Notes: generated from the letters alone by a model not told the origin. Positions 1-9,636 are shown, counted from the first letter of the stretch. The stretch: 64,000 nucleotides of DNA from Kiloniellaceae bacterium (GCA_021776175.1 JAJFGJ010000002.1:186001-250000), one strand, 5' to 3'. Program-made: numbers and translations.

Positions 1-287
1 CCTCATCCTGAGCCTGTCGAAGACACATCCCAGACCTGTCGAAGCCTCATCCTGAGCCTGTCGAAGGACGAGGCCGCGCTCGGTTCAAGCCTGCAAACCC
101 TCTCCCAGCGGGAGAGGGAGGGGCCCGCGCAGCGGGAGTGTGAGGGGCTTTGGGCGGGGCCAGATGAGACCCTTATTGGTCACCGAATCATAAAGAGAAG
201 ACCGTCATCCCGGACTTGATCCGGGATCTTCAGGTCAGATCGAGCCCGGTCCACAACAAAGATCCCGGATCAAGTCCGGGATGACGA
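1..287. repeat. Cluster of dispersed intergenic repeats
   Basis: No gene is seen before 356. A 22-bp unit (cctcatcctgagcctgtcga plus ag) occurs at 1-22 and again at 45-66. A 9-bp-arm hairpin built on ccctctccc lies at 98-118. A near-perfect inverted repeat built on the sequence tcccggacttgatccggga lies at 203-229, with its reverse complement at 260-287. The last unit recurs in part near 6795 and, much elaborated, at 48474-48650. These look like dispersed palindromic elements common between genes of high-GC proteobacteria; their role is unknown. Confidence 0.75.
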
Positions 288-355
288 CGTTTATGTGTAG
301 CTGGTGCGGAGTTTTATGTTCTTGCTTCGTTCTCGTCCTCCTCTACACTCATCCC

Positions 356-1435
356 ATGGTCGATACCCTACCCAGCCGGGCGCGCAAGGGGCGCGGCGCG
401 GTCAGTAACGCGGTCGGGCGCTATGAGCCCCTGACCCGGGTGGCGGTCGACGATGGCTGGATGGATGAAGACGACGGCCTGCCGCCCCTGCGCACCAGCG
501 TTTCCGTCGATGCCAGCCGCACCATCATCGCCCGCAACCAATCGCCGGACGTGCCTTTCGACCGTTCGATCAATCCCTACCGGGGCTGCGAACATGGCTG
601 CGTTTATTGCTTCGCGCGCCCGACCCACGCCTGGCTCGGCCTGTCGCCGGGGCAGGATTTCGAGACGAAGCTGTTCGCCAAGCCCGAGGCGGCGCGGCTT
701 CTGGAAGCGGAACTCGCCAAGCCCTCCTACAAGCCCAAGGTCATCGCCCTGGGCACCAATACCGACCCCTATCAACCGGTGGAGCGGCGCATGGGCATCA
801 TGCGCGAGATTCTCGAGGTCCTATGGCGCGCCCGCCACCCGGTCGCCATCGTCACCAAGTCGAACCTGATCCTGCGCGATCTGGATATCCTGGCGCCCAT
901 GGCAGAGGCGGGGCTGGCGCGGGTCATGATCTCCCTCACCACCCTGAAACCCGATCTCGCCCGCAAGATGGAACCGCGTGCCGCGCGCCCGGCCTTGCGG
1001 GTCGCGGCCGTGCGACAGCTCGCGGCGGCCGGGGTGCCGGTTGGCGTCTTGACGGCGCCGCTCATCCCCGCCTTGAACGACGAGGAACTCGAAGCCCTGC
1101 TGGAAGCGGCGGCGGAGGCGGGCGCCACCAGTGCCGTCTATGTCCTGCTGCGTCTGCCGCTGGAGATCAAGGACCTGTTCGAGGAATGGCTGGAGGCGCA
1201 CTACCCGGACCGCAAAAGCCGGATCCTGAGCCTGGTGCGCCAAAGCCGGGGCGGCAAGCTCTACGAGTCCGGCTGGCACACCCGGCAGCGGGGGCGCGGC
1301 CCCTACGCCGACCTGCTGGAGCGGCGCTTCGCCCTCGCCTGCTCGCGCCTGAAGCTGAACCGCGGCGCCTGGGCTCTCGACACCACGCGGTTCCGACGGC
1401 CGTCAAGACCCAGCGCCCAGCTTAACCTGCTCTAA
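356..1435 (+). CDS. PA0069 family radical SAM protein (SPL-like)
   Basis: A 359-residue protein of the radical SAM superfamily. A CxxxCxxC motif at residues 78-85 (C78, C82, C85) would bind the [4Fe-4S] cluster that cleaves S-adenosylmethionine. The surrounding text (NPYRGCEHGCVYCFARP) matches the spore-photoproduct-lyase-like group annotated as PA0069 family, whose substrate is unknown. An in-frame ATG at 281 lies inside the upstream inverted repeat and would add 25 residues rich in Cys and Val, so the ATG at 356 is preferred. The gene stands alone between the repeat cluster and the antiporter gene. The family call is strong; the reaction is not known. Confidence 0.9.
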   Translation: MVDTLPSRARKGRGAVSNAVGRYEPLTRVAVDDGWMDEDDGLPPLRTSVSVDASRTIIARNQSPDVPFDRSINPYRGCEHGCVYCFARPTHAWLGLSPGQDFETKLFAKPEAARLLEAELAKPSYKPKVIALGTNTDPYQPVERRMGIMREILEVLWRARHPVAIVTKSNLILRDLDILAPMAEAGLARVMISLTTLKPDLARKMEPRAARPALRVAAVRQLAAAGVPVGVLTAPLIPALNDEELEALLEAAAEAGATSAVYVLLRLPLEIKDLFEEWLEAHYPDRKSRILSLVRQSRGGKLYESGWHTRQRGRGPYADLLERRFALACSRLKLNRGAWALDTTRFRRPSRPSAQLNLL

Positions 1436-1517
1436 ATCCCGCCAGAGGCACTGTATTGATCGAATTCGGGCGACAAGTGTATGCCTGAGTCTTCTCTTCG
1501 ACGCCTGAGCCTGGGAA

Positions 1518-2861
1518 ATGCACGAAACCGCGAGCGCCCTGACCGGATTGGCGATTGTCGCTCTCGCGGCCCTGGCCTGCGGCATGGTCATGCGGCGCTT
1601 CAAGCAGCCGGCGGTCATGGGCTATATCCTGGCCGGGGCGATCCTGGGGCCGGGCGCCCTGGGCCTGGTCGAAAGCCGCGAGTTCATTTCCCTGCTGGCG
1701 GAACTTGGCGTGCTCTTGCTGCTGTTCCTGATCGGCATGGAGATCTCCCTGCGCGCGATCCGCGAGGTCTGGAAGATCGCGGTCACCGTGACCCTGCTTC
1801 AAATCGCCATCGGCTTGATCGCCATGTCGGCGATTGGCGCCTTGCTCGACTGGCCCCTGCCGCTCACGGTTCTGCTCGGCTTCGTGGTCGCCTTGTCGAG
1901 CACCGCGGTCGCCATCAAGATGCTGGAGGACCTGGGCGAACTGCGAAGCCGCACCGGACAGATCACGGTCGCGATACTAGTCGCCCAGGATTTGGCCGTG
2001 GTGCCCATGATGCTGATCGTCGGATCGTTTAGGGGCGGCCAGGGCATCGGCTGGAACTCCCTGCTCACTATCGCCTTGTCCATCGCCTTCCTGGCGATCC
2101 TGATTCTGTACCTCTTGCGCCGGCAGCGCCTGCGCCTGCCCTTCGCCAAGGCCGTGGGCAACAGCCCCGACCTGACGCCCTTGGCGGGCCTGGCGTTTTG
2201 TTTCGGCGCCGCCGCGCTCTCGGGCTTGCTCGGACTCTCGGCCGCCTACGGGGCGTTTCTGGCCGGCATGGTGATCGGCAACTCGACCAGCCGCCGGGCC
2301 ATGATCCATCACATGCTGCCGATCCAATCGGTGCTTCTGATGGTGTTCTTTCTGTCCATCGGCCTGCTGCTCGACTTCGGCTATATCTGGGACAATATCT
2401 GGACCGTGCTCTTGATCGTCGCCTTTGTCGCGGTGTTCAAGACCGCCCTGAACATCGTCTTGATCCGGGGCCTGGGCGAGACTTGGCCACGCGCCTTTCT
2501 GGCCGGCTCCCTGCTCGCGCAGCTCGGCGAATTCTCCTTTGTCCTGGCCGCCCTGGGTCTGAGCGCGGGGGCGATTGGCGATCCCGGATACCGCCTGATC
2601 GTCGCGGTCACGGTCCTGTCCTTGCTGGGCAGCGCGTTCTGGCTGGAAACCGCCCGGCGCCTGAACCGGGTCGTCCTGCTGGGTATCACCTCCGGGCGCG
2701 AGACCATTCGGGTCGCCTTCGGCAGCGAGGCCGACGCCGTGATGCGTTCGACCCGGCGCGCCGAAAGCGTCATGGCGGACATGGCGGACAGCGCCAATCG
2801 CTGGGTCGGCGATATCAAACGCAAGCGGCGTTCAGGCACGCCGCCGGACAAGCCCGAGTAG
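1518..2861 (+). CDS. CPA2-type monovalent cation:proton antiporter
   Basis: A 447-residue inner-membrane protein with about twelve hydrophobic segments covering residues 1-385. The segment around LSSTAVAIKMLEDLGE and the AQDLAVVPMML stretch are typical of the Na+/H+ exchanger fold of the CPA2 family (KefB, KefC, YbaL). It should exchange K+ or Na+ for H+ across the cytoplasmic membrane. There is no C-terminal TrkA-N (RCK) domain; the protein ends in a short basic cytoplasmic tail, so regulation by nucleotide or glutathione binding as in KefC is unlikely. The stop is only 9 bp before rnhB, so the two may be cotranscribed. Ion specificity cannot be read from the sequence. Confidence 0.88.
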   Translation: MHETASALTGLAIVALAALACGMVMRRFKQPAVMGYILAGAILGPGALGLVESREFISLLAELGVLLLLFLIGMEISLRAIREVWKIAVTVTLLQIAIGLIAMSAIGALLDWPLPLTVLLGFVVALSSTAVAIKMLEDLGELRSRTGQITVAILVAQDLAVVPMMLIVGSFRGGQGIGWNSLLTIALSIAFLAILILYLLRRQRLRLPFAKAVGNSPDLTPLAGLAFCFGAAALSGLLGLSAAYGAFLAGMVIGNSTSRRAMIHHMLPIQSVLLMVFFLSIGLLLDFGYIWDNIWTVLLIVAFVAVFKTALNIVLIRGLGETWPRAFLAGSLLAQLGEFSFVLAALGLSAGAIGDPGYRLIVAVTVLSLLGSAFWLETARRLNRVVLLGITSGRETIRVAFGSEADAVMRSTRRAESVMADMADSANRWVGDIKRKRRSGTPPDKPE

Positions 2862-2870
2862 CCATCGCCC

Positions 2871-3509
2871 ATGCCCGATTTCTCGCTCGAGTTGGAACAC
2901 CCGGAAGGATGCATGGTGATCGGCCTGGACGAAGCGGGGCGCGGCCCCTGGGCCGGACCGGTGGTCGCCGCCGCGGTCTGGCTCGATCCGGCGCGCACGG
3001 CGCAAGCGCTGCTTGAGGGTTTGGACGACAGCAAGGCGCTCAAACCAGCCGCGCGAGAGGAGCTTTATGACGCGATTCTAGCGGGCGCGCGCGAAGGCGC
3101 GGCGGCCTTCGGCATCGCCGAGGCCACGCCAAAGGAAATCGACAAGATCAACATTCTCCAGGCCAGCCTCCTGGCCATGAGCCGGGCGGCGGATAAACTG
3201 TCCACGACTATCGAAGGTGCGCCTGAAGCGGCCCTGATCGACGGCCTCCATGTCCCCAAGCTCTCCTGTCCGGCGCGGCCCGTGGTCAAGGGCGACAGCC
3301 GCAGCCTGACCATCGCCGCAGCCTCGATCTTGGCCAAGGTGACCCGCGACCGGATCATGGCGGACTTGGCGGGGCGCCATCCCGGCTACGGCTGGGAGCG
3401 CAACAAGGGCTACGGCACCGCCGAACACCGCCGCGCGCTTGATCGCCTAGGCGTCACGAAAGAACACCGCCGCAGCTTCCGCCCGGTGCGTGAGAGGTTG
3501 GCGGGGTGA
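2871..3509 (+). CDS. rnhB: Ribonuclease HII
   Basis: A 212-residue cytoplasmic nuclease that cuts the RNA strand of RNA-DNA hybrids and incises at single ribonucleotides. The signature DEAGRG is at residues 20-25, supplying the first Asp-Glu pair; further acidic residues lie at D124 (ALIDGLHVP) and D160 in the ILAKVTRDR stretch. Length is normal for the family. A second in-frame ATG at codon 15 ([11 protein letters not shown]) is a possible alternative start. In many alphaproteobacteria rnhB sits next to ccrM; here a 1.9-kb islet separates them. Confidence 0.95.
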   Translation: MPDFSLELEHPEGCMVIGLDEAGRGPWAGPVVAAAVWLDPARTAQALLEGLDDSKALKPAAREELYDAILAGAREGAAAFGIAEATPKEIDKINILQASLLAMSRAADKLSTTIEGAPEAALIDGLHVPKLSCPARPVVKGDSRSLTIAAASILAKVTRDRIMADLAGRHPGYGWERNKGYGTAEHRRALDRLGVTKEHRRSFRPVRERLAG

Positions 3510-3822
3510 TTGGGACAGTTTCCGTCCATTTCATTTATCTGTTAGTCTCTGTTTAACATGGAAATAACAGGGCTCGGATTCCAGGCCGCCACCCAAACCT
3601 CCCGCCTATAAAACAATCACCTGGCGCGGCGCGTGCAACGGGAAAATTGGGGAAACTAGGTACCGCATGGACAGAGTTCAGATTAGGGCAGCAACTTTAC
3701 TCTATAGTCCTCAACCTGTTGCACATAATGGCAATACTGTGTCGGCCCCAACTACTTCACTCTATCAGTACCGAAGTGGGTCGCCAAAAAACCTAAGGGG
3801 CACGGTACGAACAGGCAGTTGT
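3510..3822. other. Intergenic stretch, no convincing gene
   Basis: This AT-richer stretch follows rnhB. A near-consensus CtrA-like site, TTAG-N7-TTAA, is at 3542-3556. A 78-residue plus-strand ORF at 3667-3903 has no recognisable features, lacks a good ribosome binding site and overlaps the better supported minus-strand gene, so it is not called. The sequence tgggacagtttccgtcc near 3511 resembles tggggacagtatgtg near 4524, possibly scraps of one repeat. Confidence 0.5.
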
Positions 3823-4128
3823 TCATTGGCACAATGTGCGCCATTCATATCGAGCGGTATACGGGTTCCATACCTGCTGCTTTTCGCATCGTGTGGTGCC
3901 TAAAGGGGGCAGTGTAGGCATTTGAAGTGGTCTAACGGCTGGGGGCGTGAGCGGACATATCCTAGGCGGGCAGAGTGGTCTCAGGTCAAGACTGTTACTA
4001 CAAATGGGTATATTCTGGCCGTTGACGCAACGACAAACACAACCGGCTCTGGCGGGTGCGTTCGCAGTGACAATCAGGATCAAGGCCAAGGCCAGCATCA
4101 CGGCGAAGCTGTTTAAGGCTTGGTTCAT
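3823..4128 (-). CDS. Small secreted Cys/Pro-rich protein
   Basis: A 101-residue protein of unknown function. It starts with a clear signal peptide (MNQALNSFAVMLALALILIV, then a cleavage-like APARA-GC). The mature part is short and rich in Cys and Pro (CVCRCVNGQNIPIC, RPLCPPRICPLTPP) and ends in CQ. The start at 4128 is chosen because a full AGGAGGT lies just upstream; a longer frame from 4158 lacks this. The Cys after PARAG could be read as a lipobox-like site, but the spacing is poor, so disulfide-bonded export is more likely. It belongs to the AT-richer islet between rnhB and ccrM. Confidence 0.7.
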   Translation of the reverse strand: MNQALNSFAVMLALALILIVTANAPARAGCVCRCVNGQNIPICSNSLDLRPLCPPRICPLTPPAVRPLQMPTLPPLGTTRCEKQQVWNPYTARYEWRTLCQ

Positions 4129-4170
4129 GATACCTCCTGCAAGACCAGCTACACTCACGGGGATACAAAG

Positions 4171-4440
4171 TTACCCTGAGGTTTGTTGATTGGCTCGCTG
4201 TTGGTCGCGCTGGTCTAGCTCAGATTGCACCTGCGCCATCAATTTTCTAGCGTCATCTAAATCTAGTTCGTAGGTGAGCTTGACGATTTTTTGACGCGAT
4301 ATTTTTATCTTGTCTTCGTAATCCTCAATCAAATTCCATAGGGTATTACGAAGCTGTTTAATCTTCCAATCACTGTCTGATCGAAGTTTTCCTTCCGCAA
4401 ATTCGCAACCGAGTGGCAAATGTGGAGGCTTTTTAAGCAT
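4171..4440 (-). CDS. Hypothetical charged, coiled-coil-like protein
   Basis: An 89-residue ORF of unknown function. The C-terminal 60 residues are highly charged and helical-looking (LRNTLWNLIEDYEDKIK, then KIVKLTYELDLDDARKLM and QSELDQRDQQ), suggesting a coiled coil. The frame stays open upstream to 4848, but that part is the antisense-frame shadow of the HigA gene. The ATG at 4440 is the first plausible start, though no good ribosome binding site precedes it. Base composition is lower in GC than the flanks. It may be expressed as the last gene behind higBA. Confidence 0.45.
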   Translation of the reverse strand: MLKKPPHLPLGCEFAEGKLRSDSDWKIKQLRNTLWNLIEDYEDKIKISRQKIVKLTYELDLDDARKLMAQVQSELDQRDQQRANQQTSG

Positions 4441-4547
4441 CTTATAAATGTAGCATAAAACTGATATAATCTCAAACTGAGAAACTAATCGTGGACACTG
4501 GTCCTCGCTCGTAGGAGTAATTTGGGGACAGTATGTGTTTTCTTTCC

Positions 4548-4841
4548 CTAAGCGTGTTGGAAACGCTTGACCGATATTTCTCTCTCGCGCTGGCGCATAT
4601 GAAACGCATCGTAATGCGCCTGCATCCTGAGCAGCGTGTCCATCTTGACGCCGAAAGCCTTCTCCATGCGTAGCGCCATTTCCGGCGAAAGCGATGCCTT
4701 TTCGTTCAGCAAGTTGGACAGCGCCGGGCGTCCAATGCCTAGAACTTGCGCGGCGGCCGTGACGGACAAATCGTCCGGCAAAACGGAGCGCTTGATAAAC
4801 CCGCCTGGATGAGGCGGTTCCATACCGATTTTGATCGCCAT
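4548..4841 (-). CDS. higA: HigA-family antitoxin (XRE-type HTH)
   Basis: A 97-residue DNA-binding antitoxin. The N-terminal HPGGFIKR and the helix-turn-helix stretch (VTAAAQVLGIGRPALSNLLN, residues about 28-47) followed by LSPEMALRMEKAFG are diagnostic of the HigA addiction-module family. It would neutralise the toxin encoded just upstream and repress the shared promoter. The start is 19 bp after the toxin stop, in the inverted toxin-first order usual for hig modules. It sits in the islet between rnhB and ccrM. Confidence 0.9.
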   Translation of the reverse strand: MAIKIGMEPPHPGGFIKRSVLPDDLSVTAAAQVLGIGRPALSNLLNEKASLSPEMALRMEKAFGVKMDTLLRMQAHYDAFHMRQREREISVKRFQHA

Positions 4842-4860
4842 TGTTCATATTCCTTACGTG

Positions 4861-5151
4861 TCAGTGGTAATCCTCAAAATCCACATCACACAATTCGTTT
4901 TCCGGCACATCGTGCCTGAAGGTAATCCGCCAATTGGCCGTGACGTGAAAGCTGTATGTCCCGGCGCGGCGTCCGGTCAGGAGATGCGGTTTATATTTTT
5001 GGAGATCGAACACTTCGTCAATGCTTTCTATGTGAATAAGAAACGCCATGATGTCGGCGATCTTCGCCACGTAGTCCTGCTGCAATCCCTTGGAGTTGTT
5101 CTTTACTACGAAGTTCCGCAGGCCCTTATGGCGGATATTTCGAATCTCCAT
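4861..5151 (-). CDS. higB: HigB-family toxin (RelE/ParE fold)
   Basis: A 96-residue protein of the RelE/HigB superfamily, expected to be a ribosome-dependent mRNA endonuclease that blocks translation when the antitoxin is lost. The N-terminus IRHKGLRNFVVKNNSKGL and the C-terminal block WRITFRHDVPENELCDVDFEDYH match HigB proteins of the type II system. It is the first gene of a two-gene operon with higA. A palindromic candidate operator lies 20-41 bp upstream. Activity is inferred from family membership. Confidence 0.9.
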   Translation of the reverse strand: MEIRNIRHKGLRNFVVKNNSKGLQQDYVAKIADIMAFLIHIESIDEVFDLQKYKPHLLTGRRAGTYSFHVTANWRITFRHDVPENELCDVDFEDYH

Positions 5152-5166
5152 AATTCAGCATAGCGT

Positions 5167-5192
5167 ATTGTATTGTGTAACGCAACAAAATA
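5167..5192 (-). promoter_or_regulatory. Candidate HigA operator and higBA promoter element
   Basis: An imperfect palindrome of the form TATTnTGTnnCGnnACAnAATA spans 5171-5192, directly upstream of higB. A -10-like TACAAT (minus strand, 5172-5167) partly overlaps it. HigA-type antitoxins repress their own operon by binding such palindromes. This is a prediction from symmetry and position only. Confidence 0.45.
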
Positions 5193-5365
5193 CATTTTAT
5201 GGTTAATATGTTCCAGGGACGGTTCCCCAATTCGCAAGTAATGTCTGTGGCGACGGTATGGATACCGGATAGCCGCTGGCACGGCTTCCGGTATGACGGG
5301 ATGGGTGGGCTTGCGCATCCCCGCCCACCTTCCACCACCGCCTTTTGATCTTTCCTTAACCCTTT

Positions 5366-6521
<1,156 letters not shown>

Positions 6522-6866
6522 GCCGCGCACCCAGTCACGCCGCCATCCCGGCCTCCCCTCAAGGGGCTGGGGTGAGGCGTTGTAATGGGAAGGGGATTCA
6601 CCACGAAGGCACGAAGACACCAAGAAGCCGCGAAGTGGAATTTTTCTATCTTCGCGTCCCTCGGGTCCGCGCCACGCGCGGCCCAAGGACATGCTTCGCG
6701 TCTTGGTGCCTTCGTGGCGATTCTTCCTTCTGAAGGCCCTCGATGAACATCGCGCCGTCAACGCTATAGGTTGCGCGGCGAACTCAAGGGATTACCGGAT
6801 CAAGTCCGGGATACCTATATTTTTGTAGGTGAGCGCAAGAGGGAAGTGGCGCCCCAAACGGCCGGG
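6522..6866. repeat. Intergenic inverted repeat (cacgaaggcacgaag type)
   Basis: The 345-bp gap holds no supported gene. The arm accacgaaggcacgaagaca begins near 6600 and its imperfect reverse complement, cttggtgccttcgtggc, ends near 6719, with inner arms cgcgaag and cttcgcg. Such elements are scattered in many bacterial genomes. A fragment of the ccggatcaagtccgggat element follows at 6795-6812. A 93-residue minus-strand ORF (6480-6761) is made of this repeat and is not called. Confidence 0.6.
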
Positions 6867-7847
6867 CTAAACCGCGCGGCGGCGCGCCGGGCTGTGCGAC
6901 TCGCCATCGCCGTGCAGGGCGAAGCCGCCCTTACCGCCTTGCTTCACGCTCTGAAGGGCACGGTCCACGCAGGATACGATTTCTTCCAGGGTATCGCCGT
7001 CGCCCGGGTATATGGCGGCGCCGATGCTGCCCCTCAAGCTGATTTCATCCCCGGCGATGACGAAAGTCCGGCGCAAGGCCGCCAGCAAGCGCAAGCCAAC
7101 CTCGCGGACACCATTGGCGCCATCCACCGAAGGCTGAACGACCATGAATTCATCGCCGCCCCAGCGCGCGAGGGTATCGCTTTCACGCAAGCAGGCGCGC
7201 AAACGCTCACTTGTCGTTTTGAGAATCAGATCGCCGCATTCATGGCCGAAGCTATCGTTGATGGCCTTGAATCCGTCCAGGTCGATTATGTGAACCGCCA
7301 TATGCCCGGCCCGGCGCCTGGCCAAGGAAATCGAGCGCTCCAGGCGATCCTCGCACAGGGCACGACTGGGAAGGCCGGTGACAACATCGCGAAGCGACAG
7401 GCGCGTGAGGTGCGTTTCGCGCCGCTTTTGGTCCTCGATATTCGAAAATACCGCGACGTAGTGCGTGGTTTTCCCATCGCCGCCGGGTATCGCATCGATA
7501 GTCAGGTGTTCGGGATAGACCTCGCCGCCCTTGCGGCGGTTCCACAGCTCGCCCTGCCAGTGGCCCTCGCCTTGCAGCGCCGCCCACATGGACTCGTAAA
7601 AACCGGCATCCTGGCGGCCCGAGGACAAGATATTCGGCGATTGGCCAATGGCCTCCGCCGCGCTCCAATCCGTTAAACCGGTGAAGGCCTCGTTGACCGC
7701 GACGATCCGGCCCTGGCTGTCGGTGATCATCGCCGCCCGGCTGGTGGCCTGGAAGGCCTGAATAATCGGGTCGTTTTGAGTCGGTCTGGACATCGCTGAT
7801 TCGCTGTTTCTGTGCGCGAAGGCGCGGCACGACGCCGTCCTGGCCAA
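6867..7847 (-). CDS. PAS-GGDEF diguanylate cyclase
   Basis: A 326-residue signalling protein that should make cyclic di-GMP from two GTP. A PAS domain covers about residues 27-140 (ITDSQGRIVAVNEAF, then WQGELWNRRKGGEVYPEHL), followed by a PAC-like linker. The GGDEF domain spans about 148-312 and has an intact GGDEF at 230-234. An RESD at 221-224, five residues before GGDEF, is a canonical I-site, so product inhibition is expected. No membrane segment is seen, so it is probably cytosolic. An in-frame ATG at 7793 (MSRPTQ) is an equally possible start and would remove 18 residues. Confidence 0.88.
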   Translation of the reverse strand: MARTASCRAFAHRNSESAMSRPTQNDPIIQAFQATSRAAMITDSQGRIVAVNEAFTGLTDWSAAEAIGQSPNILSSGRQDAGFYESMWAALQGEGHWQGELWNRRKGGEVYPEHLTIDAIPGGDGKTTHYVAVFSNIEDQKRRETHLTRLSLRDVVTGLPSRALCEDRLERSISLARRRAGHMAVHIIDLDGFKAINDSFGHECGDLILKTTSERLRACLRESDTLARWGGDEFMVVQPSVDGANGVREVGLRLLAALRRTFVIAGDEISLRGSIGAAIYPGDGDTLEEIVSCVDRALQSVKQGGKGGFALHGDGESHSPARRRAV

Positions 7848-7934
7848 TAACTATCGCGACGGACAATGAAGAAGCGCTTAACCGTGATCGATACCGCGCC
7901 CGGAGGCGCCGGCCCGAAGCCCTGGCGGCGGGGG

Positions 7935-9065
7935 CTATTCGCTCAGGTGTTTTAGCGCGTGGCGCGCGACCTTATCCATGAGGCTGGGCAGGCCAACCTC
8001 GCCAAGGTCTTCGAATCGCACCCATTTTTCGTGGGTTAACCCACAATCGCTGGATCTTGGGCGAAGCTCCGCCGCCCACACCACCAGTTCCAGATGAAAA
8101 TGGGTAAAGGTGTGGCGCACCACCCCCGGCAAGGCGGACCAGGCCGCCGGGACCGGGGCCGGGGCCAGATCCAGGGCCGGATCGCCCTTCCCAGGACCCG
8201 CCAGCGCGGCCTGCCAGCCAGAGGACGGCACCTCCATCATGCCGCCTAAAAGCCCCTTGGCGGCGCGCCGACGCAAAAGCACGGTGCCGTCGCGCCGGGT
8301 AAGCCAGAACGCCGCCCCGCGCCGGGTCGGGCGGGCCTTCTTGGTCGCCTGGCGCGGCAGCCCGGCGGCCAAGCCGGCGGCCCGCCCGGCACAACTATCT
8401 TGGAGGGGGCAAAGTTCACAGCGGGGCCTGCGCGGCAGGCAAACCGTCGCGCCCAGGTCCATCATGCCTTGCGCGAAATCGCCATAGCGGAAACCGGGCG
8501 CCGGATCCGGCGGCAGGAGGCTCCCGGCCAGGGCCCGCAGCCTGGGTTTCGCCGTGGGCAGGGGTGTCTCAAACGCGAAAAGGCGCGCCGTGACCCGTTC
8601 GACATTACCGTCCACCACGCTCGCCCGCTCGCCAAAGGCGATGGCGGCGATGGCGGCGGAGCTATAGGGGCCAATGCCCGGCAGGCGCCGTAACGCCGCC
8701 TCTTGGCTGGGAAAACGGCCGGCATGATCGCGCGCCACCGCCTCGGCGCAGGCGTGCAGATTACGCGCGCGGGCGTAATAACCCAGCCCGGCCCAAGCCG
8801 CGAGAACGTCCTCCAAGGGCGCGGCAGCTAGGGCCTGGACATGAGGCCAGCGCCGGGTGAAGTCCTCGAAATACGGAATCACGCTGGCCACGGCGGTCTG
8901 CTGCAACATGATCTCGGACAGCCAAACCCGGTAAGGATCGGCCTGGGTTCCGGGCGGGGCGCCGGGGCTGATTCGCCAAGGAAGGTCCCGGGCATGGCGG
9001 CCGTACCAAGCCAACAGCCGTTCCGTGATTTCCGGGTGCCCGTTCGGGCTTGCCTGAGGGGACAT
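7935..9065 (-). CDS. mutY: Adenine DNA glycosylase MutY
   Basis: A 376-residue base-excision repair enzyme that removes adenine paired with 8-oxoguanine. The catalytic Glu is E51 in SEIMLQQT; the helix-hairpin-helix LPGIGPYSS is at 128-136; the catalytic Asp D152 is in VVDGNVERV. Four cysteines (C209, C216, C219, C225) form the C-X6-C-X2-C-X5-C iron-sulfur site. The C-terminal NUDIX-like domain (about 245-370) reads 8-oxoG. It is divergent from the DUF721 gene with a 28-bp gap, as in many alphaproteobacteria. Confidence 0.96.
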   Translation of the reverse strand: MSPQASPNGHPEITERLLAWYGRHARDLPWRISPGAPPGTQADPYRVWLSEIMLQQTAVASVIPYFEDFTRRWPHVQALAAAPLEDVLAAWAGLGYYARARNLHACAEAVARDHAGRFPSQEAALRRLPGIGPYSSAAIAAIAFGERASVVDGNVERVTARLFAFETPLPTAKPRLRALAGSLLPPDPAPGFRYGDFAQGMMDLGATVCLPRRPRCELCPLQDSCAGRAAGLAAGLPRQATKKARPTRRGAAFWLTRRDGTVLLRRRAAKGLLGGMMEVPSSGWQAALAGPGKGDPALDLAPAPVPAAWSALPGVVRHTFTHFHLELVVWAAELRPRSSDCGLTHEKWVRFEDLGEVGLPSLMDKVARHALKHLSE

Positions 9066-9093
9066 AAGGCCACTTATACTAGCTAGAGATCAC

Positions 9094-9636
9094 ATGAGCG
9101 ATACTCCGAAAAAAAGCGGCAAAGACCAGACGGGCTCTAAAGGACGGCCCCGGCGCGGCTTTGGCCTGCGCGCCATCGCCAAGACCCTGCCCAAGATCAC
9201 CGGCAATGCCCTCGGCAAGCGGGGCTTCGCCAAGGCGGACCTTCTGGGCGATTGGGCCAGCATCGTCGGGCGGGATATCGCGGCGCGCTGCGTCCCGCGC
9301 AAGCTCAATCGCCCCCGGCCCAGTCAGCGGCGCGGCGCGCATGCGGCCGAAGGCACCCTGACCTTGCGCGTCGAGGCCGGCTATGCGCTTGAGATCCAGC
9401 ATCTGGAGCCCCAACTGCTGGAGCGGATAAACAGTTACTTCGGGTTCCGGGCGGTCACCCGCCTGCGGCTTTTGCAAGGGCCAGCCCCCACCCCAAAACG
9501 CGAGGAACCCCCCGCCGCCCCGGTGCGCCCGGAGGCCATGAGCGCGCTGCACGCGCGCCTCGAAGATATAGAGGACGCGGAATTACGCGGCGCGCTCGAC
9601 CGCTTTGGCCAGGCCATCCTGCGGCGTGACGCCTGA
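9094..9636 (+). CDS. DUF721 (DciA-like) protein
   Basis: A 180-residue protein of the DUF721 family. The N-terminal basic stretch precedes the conserved core LLGDWASIVGRDIAARCVPRKL (about 51-72) and a strand-rich part (GTLTLRVEAGYALEIQHLEPQLLERIN) typical of this family. Some members (DciA) load the replicative helicase DnaB; whether this one does is inference from the family name. Its position between mutY and the DsbA-like gene, upstream of smc, is conserved in alphaproteobacteria. The C-terminal 60 residues are charged and less conserved. Confidence 0.82.
   Translation: MSDTPKKSGKDQTGSKGRPRRGFGLRAIAKTLPKITGNALGKRGFAKADLLGDWASIVGRDIAARCVPRKLNRPRPSQRRGAHAAEGTLTLRVEAGYALEIQHLEPQLLERINSYFGFRAVTRLRLLQGPAPTPKREEPPAAPVRPEAMSALHARLEDIEDAELRGALDRFGQAILRRDA

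Noticed and set aside
281..355. Upstream start for the radical SAM gene
   Set aside because: The ATG at 281 lies within an intergenic palindromic repeat and would add an atypical Cys-rich N-terminus.
3667..3903. 78-residue plus-strand ORF in the islet
   Set aside because: No ribosome binding site or recognisable feature, and it overlaps the better supported secreted-protein gene.
4831..5163. 110-residue plus-strand ORF opposite higB
   Set aside because: Antisense of a recognisable HigB toxin gene.
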